64,000 nt of DNA from Hyphomicrobium sp. Its GTDB lineage: Bacteria; Pseudomonadota; Alphaproteobacteria; Rhizobiales; Hyphomicrobiaceae. The DNA is taken from positions 62,001-126,000 of the forward strand of contig NZ_WBUE01000005.1 of the NCBI RefSeq assembly GCF_009026145.1, read 5' to 3'. A program made the translations under genes and the position numbers. Positions 36,381 through 46,624 of the stretch are shown here, in pieces. Positions within the stretch are counted from its first letter, which is position 1, and each line of letters opens with the position of its first letter. Under the pieces are notes generated by a model. The model searched no databases, was not told the DNA's origin, and saw nothing but the letters and a program-made list of their open reading frames with translations.

Positions 36381-37181
36381 ATGATGAGAGCAATCTGCTT
36401 CCTATGCATCGCGGCCATTGTGTCCGGTGCGGCAACGGATAGCGCAGCGCGCAGGGAACTCACCGACGAGGACGTTACGGCGGCCATCAAGGCGGTGATC
36501 GCCGAGCGCACGCGCGGCGGCGTCTTCTCCTTCACAGACGCGCGCACCGGCGATCAGCTTTCGCTGGTGTTGGATGACGTGCGCATCGTGCGCGGGCTGC
36601 CGGGCTATGGCTGGTTCCCCAACGTGAATTTTCACGACGAGCAAGTCTCCGGCAAGCGATATGCCCTCGACTTTTGGCTCAAGCCCGACGGCTATCGCCT
36701 GAAGTTGATGGACATCCGCATCCACAAGGCGCCGCAGCCGGACGGCGGCGTGTGGATGAGCATTACGCGCGCGCCGCTTCCCTGGTGGTGGCTGCCGACC
36801 ATCGAGCGCGCCAGCTCTGTCGTCGGCATGCAGGCTTGGCAGGTGATGGGCGACATCCATACGCACATCGCCGAGTCAAAGAACGGCGAGGCAATCAAGC
36901 TTCGCGACGCAGGCGGCGCGTCGCTGTCGCTGCAGCTCGTCGATTTCAATCCGCCGGTGGGAAGGTCGAGGGCGGACGGCAGGTACTTTGCCTGTGCCCT
37001 ACTTCGCAAGTTTGGAAATCCGCCCGCCTTTTATTCGACCGCGTATTGGCTCGATGCGAAGACGAAACTAGTTACCGCCGGCAGCGTCACGGAGGTGGAC
37101 GCTGCACGCGAGGGCGAAAGCAAAGCGGCAGCAGAACCGCGCTGCGATGTCGGGGGAATTGCCTTCGACATCGTCGACTGA
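36381..37181 (+). CDS. Exported protein of unknown function in the xox cluster
   Basis: The 266-residue product has a signal peptide (1-20 or so) and a soluble mature part with KAVIAERTRGGVFSFTD, LVLDDVRIVRGLPGYGW and a middle region with several Trp residues and a proline. I recognise no named domain. The gene begins 9 bases after xoxJ and ends 29 bases before the cytochrome c gene, all on the same strand, so it is almost surely part of the methanol oxidation operon. Two ATG codons (36381, 36384) are in tandem. Possible roles are maturation or docking of the dehydrogenase; this is inference from context only. Confidence 0.75.
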   Translation: MMRAICFLCIAAIVSGAATDSAARRELTDEDVTAAIKAVIAERTRGGVFSFTDARTGDQLSLVLDDVRIVRGLPGYGWFPNVNFHDEQVSGKRYALDFWLKPDGYRLKLMDIRIHKAPQPDGGVWMSITRAPLPWWWLPTIERASSVVGMQAWQVMGDIHTHIAESKNGEAIKLRDAGGASLSLQLVDFNPPVGRSRADGRYFACALLRKFGNPPAFYSTAYWLDAKTKLVTAGSVTEVDAAREGESKAAAEPRCDVGGIAFDIVD

Positions 37182-37210
37182 AACTTGGGGAAACAGAACA
37201 GGGAACGTCA

Positions 37211-37765
37211 ATGCAAAGGGTACTTCGCAAGGCAGCTGCCGCACTCGCACTCGGCGCCGTCGTTGCATACGTCAATCCGATTTCGGCCGCCGATACTTCT
37301 GCACCGCCGGTACCTCCGGCGCAGGCCGAGGGCGCGGCTCCTGCTCCGCTCTCGATGGACGAACTCAAGAAGCCGATGAAACCGCTCGAGCGCGTCGCGG
37401 CCTCGCCCAAGGGTACGCTCAAGAACCCCTACACCGACAATCCAGAAGCGATCGCGGAGGGCCAGAAGCTGTACTTCGGCAAGAGCTGCAATGGCTGTCA
37501 TGGCGGTGGTGGCGGCGGCGGCATGTGCCCTCCGCTGACCAACACGGTGTGGGTCTATGGGGACACCGACGACACACTATTCCGTCTCATCTCGCTTGGC
37601 TCCGACGAGCTCAAGAAGGCCGGTTACGCGCGCAAGGGCACCGAGGGCGTCGTCGGGCCGATGCCGCCCTTCGGCGAGCTGATCGATACCGACCAGGACG
37701 TGTGGAAGATCATCGCCTGGATCCGCACCAAGTTCGCTGGCGGACCTGAACGGCGCCATTGGTGA
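37211..37765 (+). CDS. xoxG: Cytochrome c, electron acceptor of the dehydrogenase (XoxG role)
   Basis: The 184-residue periplasmic class I cytochrome c has a signal peptide (1-26, ending SAA), a proline-rich linker and one haem site C-N-G-C-H at residues 93-97, followed by a glycine run, with axial Met151 in GPMPPFGE. It should accept electrons from the XoxF enzyme and pass them to a terminal oxidase. I chose the ATG at 37211, which gives the signal peptide; a longer upstream reading frame overlaps the preceding gene and is not used. The name xoxG is by position, since sequence among these cytochromes varies widely. Confidence 0.88.
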   Translation: MQRVLRKAAAALALGAVVAYVNPISAADTSAPPVPPAQAEGAAPAPLSMDELKKPMKPLERVAASPKGTLKNPYTDNPEAIAEGQKLYFGKSCNGCHGGGGGGGMCPPLTNTVWVYGDTDDTLFRLISLGSDELKKAGYARKGTEGVVGPMPPFGELIDTDQDVWKIIAWIRTKFAGGPERRHW

Positions 37766-37887
37766 TCTGCAGCGCGCGGGGTCCGCAAGACGGCATCACC
37801 TGCCTCTGCGGACCCGCCCGCGAACCTGTGATTTGACCCGGTCGGCGCGGGCTGGCTTACAGGATCGATGCGAGGTTATAACGTATC

Positions 37888-39171
37888 GTGAAAATGGCCA
37901 TGACAGCCCAGGTATCCGTTGCGGTGCGTTGGCTCCTATACACCGGCGCGATCATCGGCGCCGGTGTCGCGCTGCATACCGGCTCGCGCGCCGAGCCGAA
38001 GGTGCCCTCGCCCGAGGCCGTACCCTCGCTCACGACGACGATCGTCTACCTCACCAAGGACTACGACGAGCCGCCGCCGCTTTCCCTCGTCGACAAAGAG
38101 GTGAAGGACAAGGGCATCCAGGGCGCCCGTATCGCGCTGGAGGAGGACAACCGCACGGGGCGTCTGCTCGGTCAGCACTACGATCTACTGGAGGCGCTCC
38201 TCGGCGAGAAGGATAACCCGGTCGACAAGGCGAAGGAGCTTCTGGGACAAGGCCACGGCATCATCGTCGCTGACTTGGAGCGCGCCGATCTCCTGGCCGT
38301 CGCCGATCTTCCCGAAGCAAAGGATGCGCTCATCTTCGACGTGCGCACCAGCGACGATGCGCTGCGCCAGGAGCAGTGCCGGCTGAACGTGTTCCACATC
38401 CCGCCGAACTGGGCGATGCGCGCCGACGCACTCGCCCAGTACCTGTTGTGGAAGAAGTGGCGGCACTGGGTGCTCATCGTCGGCAAGTCGCCGGCCGACC
38501 AGGGCTACGCCGCAGCCATACGGCGCGCGGCGGCACGCTTCGGCGCCAAGATCGTCGCCGAGCGCCCCTACGTGTTCGAAGCCGGATCGCGGCGCACCGA
38601 CACCGGACATCAGCAGATCCAGTCGCAGATGCCGATGCTCACGCAGGGGGTGCCCGATCACGACGTGGTCGTGGTGGCCGACGAGTCCGACGTCTTCGGC
38701 GACTATCTCCTGTTCCGCACCGCCGAGCCACGCCCGGTCGTCGGCACGCACGGTCTCGTCGCCGTCGCCTGGCATCGCGCCTTCGAGGAGTACGCCGGCA
38801 CGCAGATGCAGAATCGCTTCGAACGCAAGGCCGGGCGCATCATGACGGAGCGCGACTACGCGGCTTGGCTCGCCGTACGCATCGTGGGTGAGGCGGTTAC
38901 GCGCACCGGCAAGAACAGCCCTGAGGCACTGCGCCATTACATCCTATCGGACAAATTCGAGGTCGCCGGCTTCAAAGGTCAGGGCATGAACTTCCGTCAC
39001 TGGGATCTGCAGCTGCGCCAGCCCATTCTTATCGCCGGCCCTCGGGCGCTCGTCTCCATCTCGCCGCAGGAGGGCTTCCTGCACCCGAAATATCTCACCG
39101 ACACGCTCGGCTTCGACCTGCCCGAAACAAAGTGCCGGCTATCGGCCACAGCATCCAAGGGGAGCGAGTGA
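37888..39171 (+). CDS. PQQ-catabolism-associated substrate-binding protein
   Basis: The 427-residue exported protein matches the ABC-type substrate-binding proteins linked to PQQ-dependent alcohol dehydrogenase systems. After an N-terminal hydrophobic segment (about 12-35), IVYLTKDYDEPPPLS, GARIALEEDNRTGRLLG and the long region VLIVGKSPADQGYAAAIRRA show the type I periplasmic binding fold of the branched-chain-amino-acid-binding sort. Starts at a GTG with in-frame ATGs at 37894 and 37900. It overlaps the next gene by TGATG. No membrane or ATPase transporter genes are in the window; in related clusters they follow the beta-propeller gene or are absent. Confidence 0.88.
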   Translation: MKMAMTAQVSVAVRWLLYTGAIIGAGVALHTGSRAEPKVPSPEAVPSLTTTIVYLTKDYDEPPPLSLVDKEVKDKGIQGARIALEEDNRTGRLLGQHYDLLEALLGEKDNPVDKAKELLGQGHGIIVADLERADLLAVADLPEAKDALIFDVRTSDDALRQEQCRLNVFHIPPNWAMRADALAQYLLWKKWRHWVLIVGKSPADQGYAAAIRRAAARFGAKIVAERPYVFEAGSRRTDTGHQQIQSQMPMLTQGVPDHDVVVVADESDVFGDYLLFRTAEPRPVVGTHGLVAVAWHRAFEEYAGTQMQNRFERKAGRIMTERDYAAWLAVRIVGEAVTRTGKNSPEALRHYILSDKFEVAGFKGQGMNFRHWDLQLRQPILIAGPRALVSISPQEGFLHPKYLTDTLGFDLPETKCRLSATASKGSE

Positions 39172-40136
39172 TGCGACGGCTTCTCGCCACGCTTATTCTG
39201 CCGTGTCTTGCGTGCGCGCCGGCGGCGGCCGACACGATCTTCGTCTCCAACGAGAAAGACAATACCGTCACGGTGCTCGATTCCGCGACGTTGAAGGTCA
39301 TCAAAACCATCCCCGTCGGCAAGCGCCCGCGCGGTATCGCCATCACGCCCGACTACAAGGAGGTGCTCGTCTGCGTCGGCGACGACGATCAGCTCGACGT
39401 AATCGATACGGGTACGCTCGAGGTGGTGCGCCGTATGGACACCGGGCCCGACCCGGAGCTCCTGGATGTCGATCACAAGGGCGATCGTGTCTACGTCGCC
39501 AACGAGGACGACGGCTACGTCACGGTGCTGGAGCGCGCCAGCGGTAAGGTGCTGGCCGAGATCGAGGTCGGCGTCGAGCCGGAGGGCATGTCGGTCAGTC
39601 CCGACGACAAGCTCGTCACGGCCACCTCGGAAGCCACCAGCATGGCGCACATCATCGACACTAGTACCTTCGAGGTGCTCGCCAACATCCTCGTCGACAC
39701 GCGCCCGCGCGTCGCCACCTTCACCCACGACGGCAAGCACGTGTGGGTTTCCGCCGAGGTGGGCGGCACCGTCGCCGTGATCGATGCGGCTACCTACAAG
39801 ACGGTCAAGAAGCTGCACTTCGAGATCGCCGGCGTGCGTCCCGAGCTCATTCAGCCGATGGGCATCGTCTTTTCCAAGGACGGCAAGCAGGCATTCGTCG
39901 CCATCGGCCGCGCCAACCGCATCGCCGTCGTCGATACCGCGACCTATGAGGTGACCGACTACATCCTTACCGGTCAGCGGCCATGGCATATGGCGATCTC
40001 GCCCGATGGCAAGAAGCTCTATTCGGCCAATGGCCTCACCAACGACATGACGGTGATCGACGTGGCGACTCTGAAGGCTGAGAAGTCCGTGCCCGTGGGG
40101 CGCCTGCCCTGGGGTCTGGTGATCAAGCCGGATTGA
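39171..40136 (+). CDS. PQQ-catabolism-associated YVTN beta-propeller protein
   Basis: The 321-residue exported protein is a seven-bladed beta-propeller of the YVTN/40-residue repeat type. A signal peptide (1-20, ending AAA) is followed by repeats such as DTIFVSNEKDNTVTVLDSAT, GKRPRGIAITPDYKEVLV, GPDPELLDVDHKGDRVYVAN and the final RPWHMAISPDGKKLYSANG. In known systems it accompanies PQQ alcohol dehydrogenases and the substrate-binding protein that precedes it here with a four-base overlap. It has no catalytic residues I can see and probably acts as a periplasmic scaffold. It is the last gene of the xox cluster. Confidence 0.9.
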   Translation: MRRLLATLILPCLACAPAAADTIFVSNEKDNTVTVLDSATLKVIKTIPVGKRPRGIAITPDYKEVLVCVGDDDQLDVIDTGTLEVVRRMDTGPDPELLDVDHKGDRVYVANEDDGYVTVLERASGKVLAEIEVGVEPEGMSVSPDDKLVTATSEATSMAHIIDTSTFEVLANILVDTRPRVATFTHDGKHVWVSAEVGGTVAVIDAATYKTVKKLHFEIAGVRPELIQPMGIVFSKDGKQAFVAIGRANRIAVVDTATYEVTDYILTGQRPWHMAISPDGKKLYSANGLTNDMTVIDVATLKAEKSVPVGRLPWGLVIKPD

Positions 40137-40179
40137 CGTGGGGGTCGCGGCGGTGCGCCTGCGCGCACCGCCGGTTCCC

Positions 40180-40686
40180 TTACTGCACGAAGACCTTCTT
40201 GCCGTCGGTGCCCATGGCCTCGCCGGCCTGCAGGTCGCCGCATGATTCGCCCAGGTACTTCCCCTGCTGCTCGATCACGCGCTTGACCGAGATGGACTGC
40301 GAATCCTGGATGCCCGAGGTCGTGGAGTCGATTTTGACCGTGAACGCGGCCTGAAAGTCACCGCTCATCTCGGTGCGGCTTTCCACGTCACGCCCGTTCA
40401 TCTTGCACGTGGCGGTGACGATCACCGCTGCGCCATCCTTCTTCACCTCGTACTTCGAGCAGCTCTTCTTGTGCTCGGCGTCGCTGGCAAGGGCAGTGCT
40501 GCGCTCCATGTCGGCATCGATGCAGATGGTGAGCGTCTGCTCGTGCTTCTTGCCGCCCTCGTCCATGACGGTCTTTTGTTCCCACTTGCCCGCCTTGCGT
40601 AACGGCAATGCCGTGTCGCTCGCCAATACGGCCGATGGCAGAGTGAAGCACGCGGCCGCCAGAAGAACCTTCGCCGTCCAGTTCAT
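40180..40686 (-). CDS. DUF3617 family exported protein
   Basis: The 168-residue product has a signal peptide (1-22, ending LAS) and the DUF3617 pattern: an early RKAGKWEQKTVM strand, cysteines in TICIDADMERS, KKSCSKYEVKKDG and TATCKMNGRD, and the later SRTEMSGDFQAAFTVK. The fold is a periplasmic beta-barrel-like domain of unknown function. It is convergent with the xox cluster and unrelated to it by strand. Confidence 0.85.
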   Translation of the reverse strand: MNWTAKVLLAAACFTLPSAVLASDTALPLRKAGKWEQKTVMDEGGKKHEQTLTICIDADMERSTALASDAEHKKSCSKYEVKKDGAAVIVTATCKMNGRDVESRTEMSGDFQAAFTVKIDSTTSGIQDSQSISVKRVIEQQGKYLGESCGDLQAGEAMGTDGKKVFVQ

Positions 40687-40955
40687 CGTCTCGTCCCTGT
40701 GTTATTGTGTAACGGCATATTCTTCGCCGCGGAAACAATGGCAAGCGCGTCATGGCGCGATGCGCGCCGCACGCGAGCGTTCTCACGCGATGTTGAAGTG
40801 CGACCACGCGCGATGGCTGCAAGCGGGCGCCGGGGTGGGAATGATTCTGCGGCGACCCGGGAAAGGCGCCCGACCGCCGTTGCCTAGCCGGTGCGTCACG
40901 AATATGTTGCGGCCGGCATTACCCAGCAGCCTTCAGGCTGCACGCGGAGCCGACG

Positions 40956-41129
40956 ATGGCCGACAACGAGCGCAATAAGCGCGGCGCCAACGACCGCGCA
41001 GCGCGGCTCGAGGCAGAGCTGCGCGCCAACCTGAAAAAACGCAAGGAACAGGCGAAGGCCCGCACCCGAGCGGCCCTGGCACACGAGGTTTCCGCGGAAA
41101 GTAAGTCGCGCAAGGAGCCCGGTGAGTAA
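40956..41129 (+). CDS. Short basic helical protein upstream of murA
   Basis: A 57-residue frame begins at ATG after GCACGCGGAGCCGACG and encodes a strongly basic, fully helical chain (ARLEAELRANLKKRKEQAKA) ending in Glu-Pro-Gly-Glu. Short proteins with the theme LxANLKxRKxQAR lie upstream of murA in many Hyphomicrobiales, so I take it as real. Function unknown; possibly nucleic-acid binding. Confidence 0.6.
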   Translation: MADNERNKRGANDRAARLEAELRANLKKRKEQAKARTRAALAHEVSAESKSRKEPGE

Positions 41130-41267
41130 TCGGGCTACTCGGCTGGACGGATGGCAGCCATGACTCCGGCCCTTGAGACCCCGGGCGGCTCTTGCCCCGA
41201 GAGCGGTCAAATCGTCGTCGGGGTGCTGCGCTACTATATTGGGCGGCGGCGGTAGAGAGGTGAGCGG

Positions 41268-41690
41268 TTGGGCGCGCGCGTGAAGAAAGCGAAGCGAGCG
41301 AGCGCGGCAGCAGCCAAGCCGGCTGCGAAAGCGAAGCGCAAGACCGAGCGCGCGTTTCCACGCCTGCGCATCCTCATCGGCGACGGGATGGTGCTCGGGC
41401 CCGGCAAAGTGGATCTGTTGGAGGCGATCGGGCGCACCGGGTCGATCTCCGCTGCCGGCCGCGAGCTCGGCATGTCCTACCGGCGCGCATGGCTGCTGGT
41501 CGATGCCCTCAACCACATGTTCCCCGATGTGCTGGTCACCGCGGCGCCGGGTGGATCGCACGGCGGGGGCGCCAAGCTCACCGACTATGGGCGCGGGGTG
41601 GCGGCCGCCTATCGGCGCGTCGAGGCGCGGGCGCGGGCGGCGATGCGGGAGGAGCTAGCGCCGTTCAACGTGCGTGTCGACCAGGATTAG
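41268..41690 (+). CDS. Winged helix-turn-helix protein, ModE N-domain-like
   Basis: The 140-residue protein has a basic Lys/Ala-rich N-terminus (1-28) and then a single winged helix domain like the DNA-binding half of ModE: RILIGDGMVLGPGKVDLLEAIGRTGSISAAGRELGMSYRRAW (read in parts), with the LysR-type helix-turn-helix SISAAGRELGMSYRRAWLL (about 60-78) and the wing GGSHGGGAKLTDYG. There is no molybdate-binding domain, so it is a stand-alone regulator of unknown signal. The TTG at 41268 follows GAGAGG; a GTG at 41280 is an alternative. It stands alone upstream of murA. Confidence 0.85.
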   Translation: MGARVKKAKRASAAAAKPAAKAKRKTERAFPRLRILIGDGMVLGPGKVDLLEAIGRTGSISAAGRELGMSYRRAWLLVDALNHMFPDVLVTAAPGGSHGGGAKLTDYGRGVAAAYRRVEARARAAMREELAPFNVRVDQD

Positions 41691-41927
41691 GTTGCCGAGC
41701 CGACGCGCGTCAGCCCGGGACATCAAATCGCCTTGCGGTGCCTACAGGCTAGGGACATCCCGCGGGCGGCATTAACCGCACGGAGAGCCGCGCAAGGCTA
41801 TTCTCCGCGCCGATACAAGCCGCGGACAGGGCGAGCTTTTCCGTCACACTTGCTGGCAAACCCGCGAAGCGCTTAATCATTCCTTTGGCGTTGCCGGTAC
41901 GACCGCCGGCGCATGAGGGGCAATCGA

Positions 41928-43217
<1,290 letters not shown>

Positions 43218-43367
43218 TCCCGGGGGCCGGCAAGACCAAAATCATCTAGCTGCGTTCTTTAGCGCCTGTTCCACGCGGAACAGTTCGGCGCTGGGCACCC
43301 TCGTACATTCCGATCGAATTCAACGTGGCCGACAGCCGTGCCGCCATAAACGACGGAGTGAACGACG

Positions 43368-43625
43368 ATGCAGACGATGCTCAAGACCGCACTTCTCGGT
43401 GCTTTCCTCGTTTCGGCCATCGCCCCGGCGGCGTTCGCGCGCGGCGGCAAGGAGTACTTCGTCCAGGACTACCAGTTCGACCAGCCGATGAGCGGCTACG
43501 AGGGCAAGGCCGGCAACTATTACTGCTCGTATCAGCGCCTGCCGAACCGCGTCTGCACCACCGACTCCAATGGCAACGAGAAGTGCCAGGTGAAGGGCTG
43601 GACGCTGCGCCAGCACTGCTACTGA
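43368..43625 (+). CDS. Small exported cysteine-containing protein
   Basis: The 85-residue product has a signal peptide (1-24, ending AFA) and a mature part of about 60 residues with four cysteines (YYCSYQRLPNRVC, KCQVKGWTLRQHC) that could form two disulphide bonds. It is glycine- and tyrosine-rich in the middle. The gene is followed by a strong terminator, which supports it as an independent, well-expressed unit. No family recognised. Confidence 0.7.
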   Translation: MQTMLKTALLGAFLVSAIAPAAFARGGKEYFVQDYQFDQPMSGYEGKAGNYYCSYQRLPNRVCTTDSNGNEKCQVKGWTLRQHCY

Positions 43626-43685
43626 TTTGATCGAGGGCTGCGTCGGGGCTTCCGCTCCGTCGCCCCGCTGAAGCGCCCTTGATCG

Positions 43686-43721
43686 GCGGGCCCCGGGGTA
43701 TCGGCCGGGGCCCGCTTCTTT
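43686..43721 (+). terminator. Strong factor-independent terminator
   Basis: GCGGGCCCCGG (43686-43696) and CCGGGGCCCGC (43705-43715) form an 11-base perfect stem with an eight-base loop, followed by TTCTTT. It lies about 60 bases after the small exported protein gene and ends that transcript. Confidence 0.8.
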
Positions 43722-43736
43722 GAGCGCAACCGAGCG

Positions 43737-43922
43737 ATGCAAATGTCCAAGCACTTGCTGCCCGCTGCCATAGCCGCCTCGTTGCTCCTGTGCGCAGTCG
43801 GCGCCGCTTCACTCGTGCGGGGCGCGCGAGACTTCCATGCTCAGGGGTACAGCCGCGAGCGTCCGCCGCACGACTTCTGCCGGGTCGATTGCGACCTCGA
43901 GCGTAAAGAGGACGCACGCTGA
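43737..43922 (+). CDS. Possible small membrane-anchored or exported protein
   Basis: A 61-residue frame starts at ATG 43737 just after the terminator. Residues 5-27 are hydrophobic, as in a signal peptide or anchor, and the remainder has two cysteines (DFCRVDCDLE). No ribosome binding site is obvious and no family is recognised, so it may be a chance frame. Confidence 0.35.
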   Translation: MQMSKHLLPAAIAASLLLCAVGAASLVRGARDFHAQGYSRERPPHDFCRVDCDLERKEDAR

Positions 43923-43936
43923 CGACCAAATGCGGA

Positions 43937-44131
43937 TTATCCCAGGTCGATCTCGCCGTCGACTTGATGTCGCAGGTCGGTCCCCTCCGCGGTCAGCACC
44001 ATCTTGACCCTCAGCTTGCCTTTCCCCGCGAGATCAGCCTCCCGTACGACGCGCTCGATCTCCTGCTGGGACGAAATGCCGACCTCCTTGAGGAAACGGC
44101 GCAAGGAAAGATTGAAGCGTTCGTTTTCCAT
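43937..44131 (-). CDS. DUF6494 family protein
   Basis: The 64-residue protein has the compact pattern of the DUF6494 family: FNLSLRRFLKEVGISSQQEIERVV, a short basic linker and a C-terminal strand pair ending GEIDLG. Function unknown; it is soluble and small. The ATG at 44131 gives the standard N-terminus. It lies between murA and the DUF2948 gene on the opposite strand. Confidence 0.75.
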   Translation of the reverse strand: MENERFNLSLRRFLKEVGISSQQEIERVVREADLAGKGKLRVKMVLTAEGTDLRHQVDGEIDLG

Positions 44132-44330
44132 GGCACACCCAGTTGCTGCGGCCAGCGAGCCCAAGGCTGCAAGTCTAGGCTGCGACTCCTCCCGATCACA
44201 AGCATCCCCTGCTGTCCGTTTGCCCATAACAGGGGAGGTCCGATACGTCAGTTGCACCGCTGCGGCGGCGCCGCTATCAACATTTTTGAAGCTTGCGGCC
44301 GCCCGCCCCAAGCGCTTGGGACGTCACCGT

Positions 44331-44771
44331 ATGCAAGACTTGAAGCTGATCGCTCTCGATCCGGAGGATCTGCGGGTTATCTCGTGCCACCTTCAGGACG
44401 CGGTGATCCGCGTCGGCGACATGGCATACTTGAAGCAGGACATGCGATTTGCCGCGATTGCCAATCGATTCGACTGGGAGCGCGCGGTGAAGAATGACAG
44501 CGGCGGCTACCAGCGCCGGCGTACCGGAGTTCGCTTCGAGCGCGTCAAAGCGGCGCGCGTGCAGGGCTTCGACCCGCAACAGAAAGATACGGTCCTGGCG
44601 CTGCTGGCCGTGACTTTCGAAGCCGGCGAGGAGCCCTCGGGGGCGGTGACGCTACAATTTGCCGGCGGGGGCGCCGTGCGGCTCGAGGTCGAGTGCATCG
44701 AAGCGGAGCTGCGCGATCTCGGAGCAGCCTGGCGTACGCCCTCCAAACCGGCGCATGCGGGCGACGATTGA
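44331..44771 (+). CDS. DUF2948 family protein
   Basis: The 146-residue protein matches DUF2948: LKLIALDPEDLRVISCHLQDAVIRV, DMRFAAIANRFDWE, RRRTGVRFERVKAARVQG and the LRLE/VECIEAELRDL end. The family is nearly restricted to alphaproteobacteria and usually sits between murA and hisD, exactly as here, 28 bases before hisD. Function unknown. Confidence 0.88.
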   Translation: MQDLKLIALDPEDLRVISCHLQDAVIRVGDMAYLKQDMRFAAIANRFDWERAVKNDSGGYQRRRTGVRFERVKAARVQGFDPQQKDTVLALLAVTFEAGEEPSGAVTLQFAGGGAVRLEVECIEAELRDLGAAWRTPSKPAHAGDD

Positions 44772-44799
44772 CCGATAAAGACCTCAAGGAGACGGCCGT

Positions 44800-46125
44800 T
44801 TGGCCGATGACGATATGCCCAAGCGGCTGCATACGCGCGATCACGGCTTCGAAGCGGCGTTCGCCACCTTCCTCGGCGAAAAGCGCGAGGCTTCGGCCGA
44901 CGTCGGCGCCGCCGTTGCGGCAATACTCGCCGACGTGCGCACGCGCGGCGATGCGGCATTGATTGAGCTGTCGAAGAAGTTCGACCGGGTCGATCTCGAC
45001 AAGCTCGGCCTGCGCGTGACGGAAGCCGAGATGCACAACGCGCGCGACGCGTGCAGCGCCGAGACGTTGGACGCCCTGCAGCTTGCCGCCGACCGCATCG
45101 CCGAGCATCACGAGCGCCAGCTCCCCGTCAACGAGCGCTATACCGACGAGCTCGGCGTTGAGCTGGGCTGGCGGTGGACGGCGGTCGAATCCGTCGGGCT
45201 GTACGTGCCGGGTGGCCTCGCCTCGTACCCGAGCTCGGTGCTGATGAACGCCATCCCGGCGAAGGTAGCGGGTGTGCCGCGCATCGTCATGGTCGTGCCC
45301 TCGCCCAACGGCGAGCTTAACCCGCTGGTGTTGGCCGCCGCGCAGCTCGCCGGCGTCGAGGAGGTCTACCGCATCGGCGGTGCGCAGGCGGTCGCCGCAC
45401 TCGCCTACGGCACCGAAACCGTCGCACCCGTCGCCAAGATCGTCGGTCCCGGCAACGCGTACGTCGCCGCGGCGAAGCGGCTCGTGTTCGGTACCGTCGG
45501 CATCGACAGTATCGCCGGGCCGTCCGAGGTCCTCATCATCGCCGACAAGCACAATGATCCGGAATGGATCGCCGCCGATCTGCTGGCACAGGCCGAGCAC
45601 GACACGGCCGCGCAGTCGATCCTCATGACCGACGATGCCGAGTTCGGCCGCGCCGTCGAAGCCGCTGTTCTGCGCCAGTTGCAGAAGCTGCCGCGCGGCA
45701 ACATCGCCGGTGAGAGCTGGAACGTGTTCGGCGCCATCATCGAGCTTTCCTCGCTCCGCGAAGCGCCGGCCCTCGCCGACCGCATCGCCGCCGAGCACCT
45801 GGAGATCGCTACGGTCAACGCCGAGGCGCTGAGCGAGCGCATTCGCAACGCCGGCGCCATCTTCATCGGCTCGCAGACGCCGGAGATGATCGGCGACTAC
45901 ATCGCCGGCTCCAATCACGTGCTGCCGACCTCACGCACGGCGCGCTTCTCCTCCGGCCTCGGTGTACTCGACTTCATGAAGCGGACCTCGCTGCTGAAGC
46001 TCGACAGCAAGGCGCTCGCCGCCCTTGCCCCGGCAGCCATGGCGCTCGCCCGCGCCGAGGGGCTGGAAGCGCACCGCCTCTCGGCGGAGATACGCCTGCG
46101 AGCCGCGAACGAGCCTGCATCATGA
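44800..46125 (+). CDS. hisD: Histidinol dehydrogenase
   Basis: The 441-residue enzyme catalyses the last two steps of histidine synthesis, oxidising L-histidinol to L-histidine with NAD and zinc. It shows [30 protein letters not shown], the signature [25 protein letters not shown] with zinc ligands, and [16 protein letters not shown]. The TTG at 44800 has AAGGAG eight bases before it; an ATG at 44815 would shorten the chain by five residues. It overlaps the UPF0262 gene by four bases, so they form an operon with DUF2948. Confidence 0.97.
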   Translation: MADDDMPKRLHTRDHGFEAAFATFLGEKREASADVGAAVAAILADVRTRGDAALIELSKKFDRVDLDKLGLRVTEAEMHNARDACSAETLDALQLAADRIAEHHERQLPVNERYTDELGVELGWRWTAVESVGLYVPGGLASYPSSVLMNAIPAKVAGVPRIVMVVPSPNGELNPLVLAAAQLAGVEEVYRIGGAQAVAALAYGTETVAPVAKIVGPGNAYVAAAKRLVFGTVGIDSIAGPSEVLIIADKHNDPEWIAADLLAQAEHDTAAQSILMTDDAEFGRAVEAAVLRQLQKLPRGNIAGESWNVFGAIIELSSLREAPALADRIAAEHLEIATVNAEALSERIRNAGAIFIGSQTPEMIGDYIAGSNHVLPTSRTARFSSGLGVLDFMKRTSLLKLDSKALAALAPAAMALARAEGLEAHRLSAEIRLRAANEPAS

Positions 46126-46619
46126 GCGACGCCCAAGCGCCGGCCGATTTGCCGAAGTCGCGGCTCATAGCCATCACGCTCGACGAGAAATCGACGGCCA
46201 CGACGAACTCGAATATCGAGCACGAGCGCGAGGTCGCGATCTTCGACATTTTGGAGGGTAACTCGTTCGCCCTCGATGGTCGCGACGATGGCCCCTACAA
46301 GCTGAACCTGGCGCTGGTCGAGGATCGTCTGGTGCTCACGGTCACCAACGAGGCCGACGAGGCCATCGTCACCCACATGCTGTCGCTGACGCCGCTCAAG
46401 CGCATCATGAAGGACTACTTCCTCATCTGCGAGAGCTACTACGAAGCGATCCGCACCGCTCCGCCTTCGCGCATTCAAGCCATCGACATGGGGCGCCGCG
46501 GTCTGCACGACGAAGGCAGCCGCACGCTGCTCGAGCGTCTCGCCGGCAAGATCACCGTCGACCTCGACACCGCTCGCCGGCTGTTCACGCTCATCTGCGC
46601 GCTGCACTGGAAGGGATAG
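46122..46619 (+). CDS. UPF0262 family protein
   Basis: The 165-residue protein belongs to the UPF0262 family typical of alphaproteobacteria and of this position after hisD. Landmarks are [23 protein letters not shown] (in parts), [22 protein letters not shown] and [21 protein letters not shown]. It overlaps the hisD stop by four bases (ATGA) and is followed after five bases by the phosphatase gene. Function is unknown. Confidence 0.92.
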   Translation: MSDAQAPADLPKSRLIAITLDEKSTATTNSNIEHEREVAIFDILEGNSFALDGRDDGPYKLNLALVEDRLVLTVTNEADEAIVTHMLSLTPLKRIMKDYFLICESYYEAIRTAPPSRIQAIDMGRRGLHDEGSRTLLERLAGKITVDLDTARRLFTLICALHWKG

Positions 46620-46624
46620 CGGCC

